A stretch of 64,000 nucleotides of DNA from Ricordea florida (Eukaryota > Cnidaria > Anthozoa > Corallimorpharia > Ricordeidae), in contig OX453285.1 of assembly GCA_949710005.1 (NCBI GenBank), positions 6,483,132-6,547,131 on the forward strand, given 5' to 3'. Numbering within the stretch: the first letter of the stretch is position 1; every line of letters begins with the position of its first letter. The position numbers and the translations under genes were made by a program. The notes below the pieces were generated by a model. That model saw only the letters and a program-made list of their open reading frames with translations. It was not told the origin of the DNA and searched no databases. Shown here piece by piece: positions 1 through 10,300 of this stretch.

Positions 1-363
1 ACTCTGAAATAAAAGTGCATCAGGAGGCAATCCGCGTCACCACTGCGAATATCGACGGCACGATTGCAATGTGGAAAGTCGAACTCCTGAAGCACGAACT
101 CTCAGAGGCAAAAGCCACGAGTCTCACTGAAGCCGCAGCAACATTCGTTGGAAAACTCAATAGCGAAATGGCGGCTTCGCATGCCTCCAAGGCTCTTCAA
201 GCGGAGATATTTCGCAAGGCTAAAGGCAAAAGTCAAACAGAGATGGAAGAACGTGAAGTTTTCGTGCCTTCGGAGGACTCCGTCAGAGATATTATTTGCA
301 ATGTGCTCCGCCTTCAATCTATGAGCACGGCAAACCACCATTAGGGGAACAGGCAGCGTTAAG

Positions 364-1655
364 TCTCTCTTGTCTACTCCAAATCTGGTGGTAAGCACAA
401 TGGCAAGTCACGCAAAGGGCAGCCTGAGCAACGGCAGCAACAGCAACAACGCCAAAGGTCAAGTTCAGCCCAAAGGCCCAAATCTCGAACTGACCGACGA
501 CAGCAACAACAGCAGCCCAAAGGTCAAAATCGGCTAATGGGCCCAAATCCCGATCGTCGTCAAAAAACGCCCGGGGAAAAGTTTCCGGCACGTAAGATAG
601 ATAGGCGCTCTGCATACGAAAAACGGCTCTTTAAGATGGCTGAACGACCCCTGTACGACTTGCTTCCACGGAATACGAAAATCCATAATTTCACCACTGT
701 TAACCTTACTGAGCGGCTGTCAAGGGTTCTGGGCGTGGGTCTTAAGGTCAGACCCTCGCTTTGACCCCCAAGTGAAGCTCAGTTCGACTCACAAATTAAG
801 GACTTCTGTCGAAGAGTTCGCCTTCAAGACAGGTTCGCCGACAGTCCACAAGACACAGATCTCAACCCAAGACCTTACGTCTCCACAGGCTGGAATCCTC
901 CGCGAGAAAAACCTGATCATGAAGACAAACTCTACGCTTTACGCAAAGAACTACGAAAGAACTTTGTGGTTAGCAAACCGCATTCGAAGAATAATCGCAC
1001 AAAGCAAGAGCGACCAGACCTGAAATTTAATCCGCACATTAGAGTACTCCCCACGGATAAAAATCTTGGGCCCGCTGTTTTACCTACGAACTGGGTTCAA
1101 GGTGAGACACTGAAAGTCTTAAATGACGAGTTATCATATCGACAAGTCACGCAACAGGACTGGTATGCTAATCGTCTTGAAGTTATTTGCATGCAAGATC
1201 GGTCTGTTTACAGTAGATTCATTTCCTCTGACGCAGCTCGTTTTTTGCGTAGTTTCGATCATTTTGTTAATCCAGCTAAGTTCTATGTCATTCCTAAGAT
1301 CCATAAAGATCCTATGGTGGGAAGGCCCATTGCCGCTTCTCATTTATATATCACTAGACCTATCAGCATTTTTGTTGACGAGCTTACTAAGCCAAAAATA
1401 CATATGCCTACGGTTCTTAGGGATTCTGGTGAGCTTATTTACTTACTGGAGAACACGGTGTTACCCAACAGCAATTGTTTTCTTGTCACGGCGAATGTTG
1501 TATCCCTCTATCCAAACGTGGATACCAAGAAAGCATTAATAGCGCTCGACTTGCTTCTTCGGAAAGCAAGGGTTGCCGAGACTCCACTTTTAATTCAGCT
1601 CGCCAGAATTGTTCTGGATAATAACTATTTATTAAATAGATTTAGGCAAGCCTAA
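364..1655 (+). pseudogene. PLE reverse transcriptase, first part (in-frame stop)
   Basis: One frame runs through this stretch except for a TGA at 762-764. Visible PLE RT landmarks are LPTDKNLGPAV near 1048-1080, FYVIPKIHKDP near 1280-1313, and TANVVSLYPN near 1485-1515, where the family usually has an Asp at the catalytic position (TADV). An Asn there would by itself suggest a dead enzyme. The N-terminal part is Gln/Arg-rich. The frame ends where foreign sequence begins, just after the NNYLL motif that normally precedes the next RT block. Confidence 0.75.
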
Positions 1656-2352
1656 AAGCGGAGCTCCTCACACAGACCCTCACACATTGAAAATGCTGTC
1701 ACTAAAGTTATTAAATACGCCTGGTGTACGCAACTACTTAAAGAAGATTCGATAGCTGAAATAAATCGTCAAAAAAAAAACATCTAGCTCGCGACTCAAC
1801 GGAAGAACCATTACCTGGTCAGCAAAATTATAATAGTTTTAAAGCAACACCAAAAGCAGGTAGGCAGCTCTTAAACAAATGAAAAATAGACACTCAGCTT
1901 TATGCTTATAACCCTTTAAAAATGCTTGAAAACTTGCTGGAAGAACTCAGCTTTATTCTTATGTCCCTCCAAAAACGCTTGAAAACTTGTAGGAAGAAAA
2001 TTTTTCCTCCAAAACCGCTATGAATAATCCGTTTCTTCAGCAAAACATTGCAGACTGCTGTAGACTGCTGGCTGTAGGTTGTGTAGCCGCGGCAAGCCGC
2101 GAAAAGCGCGCGAAAAACAAAGCCTCGTTTCGGTTTAAGACCTTCTAAATATCCCGGATGACTATGGCCGCCATGTTGGGGCAACGTCGTCGTCGTCGTC
2201 GTCCTCGCTAGGCGCACGCGCCCGCGAGCCATGCCGCTAGCCACGATGAAAATGAAAACTCAAACGCATGGTTTTCTCAATTTCTATCCTCGCACGGCAG
2301 TTATGGGGCTCCGCTCTGCGGCTCTTCGAGCCGCTGTGGGGCTCCGCTATCA
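1656..2352. mobile_element. DNA element inserted inside the PLE RT
   Basis: About 700 bp interrupts the RT between NNYLL and the GIAMGTPF block. The ends are imperfect inverted repeats: AGCGGAGCTCC at about 1659-1669 pairs with GGGGCTCCGCT at about 2339-2349. The interior has a GC-rich patch with a CGT trinucleotide run near 2186-2205 and no credible transposase. Best read as a non-autonomous TIR element. The exact ends and target duplication are uncertain. Confidence 0.5.
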
Positions 2353-2356
2353 TCAG

Positions 2357-2586
2357 AATTTAGTCCGGCTATTTTCCATCAAGTGTTTGGTATCGCAATG
2401 GGCACTCCCTTTGCCGTCACAGTAGCAAATGCCTTTATGTATTATCACGAGATAGATGTTGTGGAGTACTACTACCAATATTTGACAGTTTACAAACGCT
2501 TTATTGATGATATTTTTGCTATCTGGTGCCGACCCATAGGTAATTTTCTGGAATTCTTAGGTGCCCTTAACAACAAGACTGATCAA
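2357..2586 (+). pseudogene. PLE reverse transcriptase, palm fragment
   Basis: The RT frame resumes after the insertion with GIAMGTPFAV and then RFIDDIF, the PLE form of the catalytic palm motif with both aspartates present. The two RT halves match conceptually across the inserted element, showing that the insertion came after the PLE. The frame ends at the hairpin MITE. Confidence 0.75.
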
Positions 2587-2748
2587 ATTAGTAATGGTAA
2601 TAGGACTGAGTGGAGTCCAATTCGGTCTGTAATCATACGAGTGATAAACAAAATCGGACGACCGCGTAGCAGGAGTCCGATTTGTTTAATCACGAGTATG
2701 ATTGCAGACCGAGTTGGACGACACAAAGTCTTATTACCAATTAATCAT
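2587..2748. repeat. Hairpin MITE
   Basis: A long foldback. TTAGTAATGGTAATAGGAC at the left pairs with GTCTTATTACCAATTAA at the right, and an inner stem joins GTCCAATTCGGTCTG near 2614 to CAGACCGAGTTGGAC near 2704. No coding capacity. Typical of a non-autonomous DNA transposon. Confidence 0.65.
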
Positions 2749-2880
2749 AACTTTAACAAAATTTGTGATGTATAAACTTTTTTTTTAATCAAAACACATG
2801 AAATTCCAAGATTTTTTTTGCCAGAAGTGAAACAAAAGCCATTTAAGCGCGCGCGTGATGGCGCGTACTGTCCAATTACT

Positions 2881-3078
2881 AGGGAGCTTAAGCACGCGCG
2901 TTTTTGTGACGCGGACGGCAACCGGAAGTGAGCTGTTTCCCCTTTTAACTTGTCTTCACACAACTACATTTACATTGATTAGTATCTTTTCTCCATTAGA
3001 GATGATCACTATAAAAATCTGGGAGACAGCACTGTCCTGGCACGTGAAATGTTCTCTTCCAGTTGCCGTCCGCTCCCT
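2881..3078. repeat. TIR MITE, family B copy 1
   Basis: Begins AGGGAGCTTAAGCACGCGCG and ends GCTCCCT. The terminal repeats of about 40 bp include GACGCGGACGGCAACCGGAA and its complement. A second copy lies at 8831-9042 with near-identical interior (TCTCCATTAGAGATGATC). Confidence 0.7.
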
Positions 3079-4148
3079 ACTCAGGCATGACGCGTACTGT
3101 CCTATTTAACTGTCCTATTAAGGCTGAAATCAGGGCAGTTGATAGCCAATCAGATTTGAGAATTTTGTTATAGTTATGATTAAGCTTACTTATAGTATAA
3201 GCGAAAGTAGCATTTCCTTTCTGGAAACAAATACCTGTATATACCATTCGGGTCGTTTCACCCTTCTAGCAATAAGAAAGCCTTTATCAAAGGGAAATTA
3301 ATGAGATATGCTATGAACAGTTCCTCCTTCGTGTTTTTTTCCAAGACTAGGAATAACTTCTGGAAGCGGCTACTTCTGGAAGCGGCTACGCGTTAGAGAG
3401 TATCCTTTCAGGTTTTTGCTTCCGCTGTTAAGTGTTATAAAATACGCTGACCGAAAGTAGTGGCTCTATCAGAATCTTTAGAAAAAGTCTTTGTTAGGTA
3501 GGACTATCATATTTAAGACTACCTTTAATTGTTGTCATGTTCGTATCAAGAATGTTATTAGCCGGATAATGCCAGATCTCAATTGTACTGTTTGTTACGA
3601 GAAAACCGTAACATTAGCTCACCTCTGTAATTAAGTTTTTTTGGGGACCACAGATTTAGTACTAAATCTGTGGTCCCCAAAAATAATAAGTCACGCATAC
3701 GTCATGACAGAAATTTGTCACACGTATGCTACACCTTAGTCACGCCCTGCTTAAGAATCTAGTTTGTTTCCCGTACGTGAATCCGCTACAAATCTGTAAA
3801 AGTAATTTACGCGGCTCACACTATGTATAAATACAAGCCTGTAATTCTCATTTGTAAAACTCCCTGAAGACGTCCGCGAAAGTCGGACGAAACGCGTAAG
3901 AGAATAAATCAGCTTTACAAACCCTGTTCGCAGAGTGCTGCTCACTACTTCACTATTCAAAAAATCCACCATTTTCATAGTCATTAATCATAATATTTCT
4001 TTTAATTTTGTCGCCCTTTCCATCCGAAACGAATTTCTAAAAAAAGGTTTTTAATCTCGTCCAACACCTGACTGAAGAAAGCGTTGAGCTGCTTACAAAA
4101 CAAAATGAAGGCCGGCATCATCTGATGTCCAACGTGTCATACACTAAC
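3079..4148. other. Region 3' of gene 1 exon 13; no gene recognised
   Basis: Holds a 46-bp perfect palindrome (3638-3683) and a stretch (about 4005-4090) matching 60045-60130 beside the second gene copy. That shared stretch resembles the end of an L1-like ORF2 on the minus strand (INNLFYKF followed after a frameshift by DGKGGKMK in the 60-kb copy). I could not find the transmembrane and tail exons expected for gene 1 here. Confidence 0.5.
3638..3683. repeat. Perfect 46-bp palindrome, no spacer
   Basis: GGGGACCACAGATTTAGT runs directly into its own complement ACTAAATCTGTGGTCCCC, flanked by T5 and A5, giving 23-bp arms around the 3660/3661 boundary. Confidence 0.9.
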
Positions 4149-4375
4149 CTTCCGTTCCCCCGAAGCACACCTCTGCAGGTGAGCAATACGGTTTGTCAAG
4201 GGCGAGTCCACCTTTGTCTTTTACGCACCAATAACAGCTTACAACACCATCACATGTCTCTGAACTGTTCTTCTCCTCGCAATAAAAATCGAAGCATTTT
4301 TCTAGACCTGATGTGGATGGTTGGGAATTGTTCGACGCCTGAATATGTGGAGCGGCAGGCGGACAAATGGAAATG
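4149..4375 (-). CDS. CACHD1: Gene 1 exon 13: Cys-rich juxtamembrane module
   Basis: The acceptor is a strong pyrimidine tract ending TTGTCCAG before 4375. The donor is GTTAGT after 4149. The 227 bases leave phase 1. It encodes ISICPPAAPHIQ, CFDFYCEEKN, CDGVVSCYWCVKDK and CSPAEVCFGG, matching the extracellular Cys module next to the membrane in CACHD1. Read without splicing, the frame would stop two codons later. The same donor in gene 2 leads to a transmembrane exon, so splicing is preferred. Confidence 0.8.
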
Positions 4376-7300
4376 CTGGACAAGAAAAGAATTGAGCAAC
4401 GTAAGGCTGGAAGCATCGGTCAGAAAGATACCAAAATGGAAAAATATGTTAAATATGCGTTGTCCTAACGCGCATCAGTAAAATCGAAGGTTCAGTGAGT
4501 CAAAATATATGGGGATGATGTCGATAAAGAAAGCTCAGCATTCATGATATACGAAGCCCGACTGAACGCAGATATGCATTATTTAGTTTAGCGCAGCGCT
4601 TATTATCGCAATCCTGGCATGAAATTCAGAGACACAGATAAACCCTGGACATCTTGTTTCTGTTATTTTCTTTGTTCCCTCCGTTGCTCACGGTTTTTTA
4701 ACAGAGCAGCTATCGAATAACTGCAGCGATTACAAACAATTATTGGATGAGTTTTTCGTGATATCCAGAATAAACAAGGTCGAGTTTGCGGGTTACCATC
4801 CGAAGCCGAAGGCTGTGGCTGATAACCCTTTCTGAGACCTTGATTATTCTGGATATCACAAGAAACCGAATCTAATAGTTGTTTTATTATACATTTAACG
4901 ATACAAAAATGGTCACGACTTTGAGTGGAACTGGTGATTTATTTCTAAACGAAACAAACCTAGAAGTCATGTTTTTGCTTTTTCACTGATGGCAAGCACC
5001 ACAAAGCGCGCGAACTTCACATGATTACCCTTAGAAATCATGCACCGCGGTCATACATGACATGATTACCCATGACCTTGAGTGTCCCAAACATGATTAT
5101 TGTATAATCTGCAGTTATGACGTCACAGGCGCCGATTTCGAAAATTCACTGTACGCTTTCGGCTAACCAAAAAAGAGATAGTGAGTTCAATGTATCATAA
5201 TAACTACTTACCTGCTGTTTGGGAACTGGCTTTCACAATAATGAAACTCCAGTGGGGAGGAACAGGGGCATTCACAGGGTAAAGGTGCATAATGGCACGT
5301 GTTATCCGAGAAACACGAGCACGACTCAAAAGCACAGGACCTCTCACGAAGAGCAATTCCTGCAACAAAAGGTATAACTATTTATTTTTCTAGAAAATTT
5401 CATACCTTTAGTATTATCCGAATCTGGATTTGTGATCCGAAATCACACGGATCATGGAACGAATGAATCCACCCTGGACAAGTGGTTCATTGGTTCCTTT
5501 GATGCGCCGTGACCTGAGTGATATCAGACCCCAAATCCAGATACGGATTATATCAAAGGAAAGCACTTCAGGCCTGTAAAATATGTTCACCAACGGGGCT
5601 AGTGTGAGAGTTGCTCGGCTCGTGTAGTGGGTTCTTCATTTCGCACAGGCCAAGGGAACTCAAATTAGAATTTTGTACCTAAGAAAGCGTTGGTTCCAGT
5701 AATTTCGCCTAGCTGATACTTCTCGCATCTGTCACCTATTCCAAGAGAATCGACTCCCCCGCGAGGTAACTTGACTTCGTAGAAGCTCTGCTTTTGTATA
5801 TTCTCAAGATTACGACAGTGGTTCTTAATCAAGTAATTCTTGTTTATTAAATCCTCGGCGATGTTTTCCTCCTTCTCTGTGATGTGGACGTACTCCACAT
5901 CTTTTGGAGTCGCTGACGACAACAGAAAATCCTCGTGCATGATCAAGAAACCAGCGCTGTCCATCACAAAACATTTGTACGTATTAGTCTCTTTGCATAT
6001 CGGATAAACGTCCGTGAGCAGCCTGTGGATTGGCAAATACAATAAATACAGTTATCATAAAGGCGCATACGAGCCATAGAGTCCACACGGCCGGAGCTTA
6101 TCCTGTTTTCAGTAGCATAAAGTACCTGAAAGAATTGTGATTCCTCCCTCCCCCCACCCCCCACCCCCCACCCCCCAATTCAACTGGATGGGGTGCCAGT
6201 CCAAATGCAGGTTACCCCAGAATTACATCCCCTGTAGCCAAACATACACCTGGGTGGAGTGTAGTTAAGTTTCTTATCCAAGGAAACAACACAGGGCCAT
6301 CGCCAGGGATCGAACCCCGGAGCTCCTACTCGGCAGTCAGACACGCTGACACTACCGTATTCCTACATACATAAGATACATACTTTATTTGCAACTCCCC
6401 AAAGGGGCTTCTCAGTTACAAAAGGGAGAAAAAAAAGATAAAAAATAAAAATACATCAATCGAAATGAATAAGCAAAATAAGAAAGGAGTCTAAAATTTA
6501 AATATTAAGAAGTTTAAAATTGATTATTAAGAATTCGCGTTATAAAAATTTAAAGTATGTTCAATCAAGTGTCCCTTAAATGCTTTCACGGAGGTCAAAC
6601 TTTTCAAATCGTCACTCAGCTCATTCCAGATTTTTGCTCTGCGATATGCAAATGATCTTTGTCCGGTAACCAGTCTGCATCGTGGAATGTTTAAGTCATT
6701 ACTCTGTCTGGTGTTTATTGTAGCGATTTGAGATTGGAAAATAAATCATAAATCATCCCGTCGATTTATGGCCCAAGCGCGAAGCGCTTGGGCCATAAAT
6801 CGACGGGAAAAAAAACGAGGATCCGTATTTTACAGTACGGACCGAGAAAACGAGGTTAATAAGATATTTATTATATCTCTGGTGTCATTTTGGCGACCAA
6901 AACAAACTTTAGCGGGCCGTAAAGTGAAGTACGGCCCGCTAAATTGACCAATCACAGCGCGCGTACTAACTGAGAGATATAATAATAGGACTTAATAAGT
7001 GATTAATGATATGTATGAATGTGGCTTAATGCCGAAATGCGCGTTTTGGAACTTAAAATAACAAAAGCTCTATCTTAGGCCATACCCACACTAACGCGTT
7101 TTCAAAAGTCTCCGTTTGCATTTCGGCAAAAACAAAATAAAAAATTTTCATCCACATCCACATATTTTTCGCCTATCCATACTAAAACGCTAAGAAAAAC
7201 GATTGAAAACGACTGGAGCCAGAGACTGCGCAGGTGTTACGCAAGTACAACAACAAACAACAGAAGATCATCCGCCATCTTGGATAGATGCTCGATTTGG

Positions 7301-10300
7301 ACTGGAACCAATTGCATGTGACGCTTTTCATGTCACCGTTTTCATAAGTCTCCGTTTTCACCTGTCCACACTAGAAAAGGAGCGTTTTCAAAACGATGCG
7401 TTTTAAATTTTTTCCACTTTGGAGAGCGTTTTTCAAATGAAAACGCATCCGTTGTCACGCGTTTTAGTGTGGACGGAAGGCCAAAACGCATCGAATAGTG
7501 TGCGTTTTCAAACGAAAACGCATCAGTGTGGACGAGGTCTTATTTACCTGCGAGTCTAAATAGTATCAATGACATCCTTATTCGCATTAATACAGTAATC
7601 CTGAAGTCAAGAGATGTGGTTTTGCTTATTTGTTGTTTCTGGTTTTTAGACGAGATAACGACGATTTTATAGCAGAATCGAAAATTCTCGAAGATGTTCC
7701 GACTTGTCCCGACAATTTTCAGCTACTGACAGGCCCTAAATCTTCGTCACCTTTCAGTACAAAGCGTCCGATCATTTGTGGATACCACCACTGAAACCAC
7801 TCAGTATGATGTGGCGATTATTTGTAAAGCTACCGCTGAACAATACTGTACTGTACTGTTTGTTTTACTATACAGCGTAGTTCTACCTTTTTCATCTGCG
7901 GATCAAACCATGCAGTGTGACCAATCTTTGTAAAGCTACTGAACAGTACTGTACTGTGGTACTGTTTGTTTTACTATACAGCGTAGTTCTACCTTTTTCG
8001 TCTGCGGATCAAACCATGCAGTGTGACCAATCTTTGTAAAGCAACTGAACAGTACTGTACTGTGGTACTGTCTGTTTTACTATACAGTGTGGTTCTAACC
8101 TTTATCTGTGGCTCAAACCGTGCAGTGTGACCAATCTTTGTAAAGCTACTGAACTGTTTGTTTTCCTATATAGTGTGGTTCTAATATTATTTGTGGCTCA
8201 AACCATGCGGTGTGACCATTCTTTGGGAGGACAATGTACTATGTCTTACCTGTAGAAGTATGTTAGAGGAAAGTCAGCTCCCATGACCCCCAGTACTTCA
8301 GCGTTAGTGTTATGTTTGTGAATAGCTTCTCCACGCTGCAACGTTCGAGCCATCGTTATAACTACACCAGCTCCTCCGAAGTCCAAATAAGGCGTTGTCA
8401 GTGCTATATATCCTGTGTTGGCTAAGGCGGTGTAATACCTAATGATACGGGTTAATATAAGAAGGGAACAAATCAGGGTTCATATTAGGTTCCTATACAG
8501 ACGTTCTTCGAGGTTCGTCAAGAATTCCTTGAAGACCTTCGTAAGGAAGGAATGTGTGACGACGAATTCCTCGTTGATGTTCGTGGGCAAGGAATGTGTG
8601 ACAAAGAATTCCTCGTTAATATTCGTGGGTAAGGAATGTGTGACGAAGAATTCCTCGTTAATATTCGTGGGTAAGGAATGTGTGACAAAGGCCAAAGAAC
8701 GTCTGTGAGTAGGAGGCTAAGTTCATACAAACCATAAAGCCGAACCATACATACGGTCAATTTTGTTATCTTTCGAAAGGAGATAGGCGACTCCCTAGAA
8801 CAATAATTGCAACCTCAGTGCTTACTTATAAGGGAGCTTAAGCACGCGCGTTTTTTCAGACGCGGACTGCAACCGGAAGTGAGCTGGTTCCCCTTTTAAC
8901 ATGTCTCCACACAACTACATTTACATTGATTAGTATCTTTTCTCCATTAGAGATGATCCCTATAAAAATCTGGGAGACACCACTGTCCTGGCACGTGAAA
9001 TGTTCTCTTCCGGTTGCCGTCCGCGTCTCAAAAACGCTCCCTATTGCCAGAAATGCACGCCACATTCTTTAACAAACACTTCACGTTTGTAGGAGTCATT
9101 TAGGAACTCCATATTACTTCATATAAGAGAGATGTTTAAGTGTTTAAGTGATATTAAAACAGTCAAGACACACTGCGATGTGAAGAGTATGAATCTCATT
9201 AACGTGCATTTCTGGACATATCTCTCAGTGCTAAGGAACGGACCATTAGAAAAGTGATGGGGGGGGGGGGGTGGGGAAAAAAACAAAAAAAAATTCATGC
9301 AAGGCAAAATGCCAAAATAAAAATTCATGCAAAGAAGAAGGTAAAAAAAAATTCATGCAGAAGGAAGGTCCAATTGTGACTTTTTCACAGGTAGTAAAAA
9401 AAATTCGTGCAGAGAGGTTCACCTGAAAAAAAATTCCTGCAAAAGCAGTGAGCGAAAAAAAAAATTCGTGCAAGCTGAAAATTCCCCACCCCCCCCCCCC
9501 ATCACCTTTCTAATGGTCCGTCCCTAAGAACTCGCATAAAAATTATTTTCTCCCTAAAATGGGTAATTCGTATTTGTAGTGCTTATTGGTTGCCCTTTGT
9601 GTGGAGCCTTGACATAAAGGGCGCCTAGATAATTCAAGCGGCCTTTTTTTACCTCATGGTATGTATGTCATACCATGAGGTATAGTAATGGTTGGATTTG
9701 TCACTCCATTCCCGTTAGACAATTAATTTATGCATTAAATCCGCATTAAATGTGAATTAAACAGGTTCCCCCGTATCTCCCCTGCTAGGTTTGCTCTCGT
9801 CCACAAAGTCGTGCAATTGTTTTATGTTCACATATGTGGGGGGAGGGGGTGAGACAAAGCGGCAGCACATGTTTACAAAATGGCATCTGTTTTGTTGTGG
9901 CCGACGCAAAGATTGTCAAGGCGGGTTTTCGTTCCTTTCGCTCCATCTTTGATCAAAATACACTGTTGAAGATCTCGCGAGCGAACAGGAAATGTGTTCA
10001 AGAATGCTCGAGGGCAAAGAAATGGGTTTTAAAGTCTTAAAAGTGACGATGTCTCCAATTTGGACGACGAGTAATCGATCAGTCGTAGCAAGAGTGCAAA
10101 AAACGAACTATTCGGAATGAACACTTCATGGTCTGGGGAAAGGACAGCACTTCATGGAATAATTACCACATACGATGAGGTAGCTCGAAGGAGCCTTTGA
10201 TTATAATAATAATAATAGTAATAAAACGAATATTTGAACAGGATAAACCCAACAGTACACATAGTACTGTTCTCGAAGGGGTCCAGTCTTTCTTTCATTA

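Larger units (their letters stand above)
1..2586 (+). mobile_element. Degenerate Penelope-like retroelement (PLE), 3' truncated
   Basis: Plus-strand remnant of a PLE. An open frame at 15-344 may be its upstream part. A Gln-rich basic stretch (about 440-540) leads into the reverse transcriptase frame, which carries a stop at 762-764. The RT is split by an inserted element at about 1656-2352 and is cut at about 2587 by a hairpin MITE. No GIY-YIG endonuclease region is present here. PLEs insert through target-primed reverse transcription and typically combine RT with a GIY-YIG nuclease. This copy is inactive. Confidence 0.75.

Noticed and set aside
3751..3984. Minus-strand open frame as a possible last exon of gene 1
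   Set aside because: No membrane segment, no basic tail, no acceptor in phase 1, and no similarity to exons 14'-15' of gene 2.
4125..4481. Plus-strand open frame opposite exon 13 (and 60600-61013 opposite exon 13')
   Set aside because: Shadow of the minus-strand exon. The minus-strand frame has the splice sites and family motifs.
7203..7406. Plus-strand open frame with a similar copy at 62812-63336
   Set aside because: Both fall within the GCGTTTTC MITE. Similarity comes from the duplicated repeat and does not indicate protein conservation.
8442..8760. Several overlapping open frames
   Set aside because: They are translations of the 42-bp minisatellite, which is a multiple of three.
9246..9473. 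Minus-strand frames rich in HEFFF
   Set aside because: Translations of the A-rich repeated interior of the G-run MITE.
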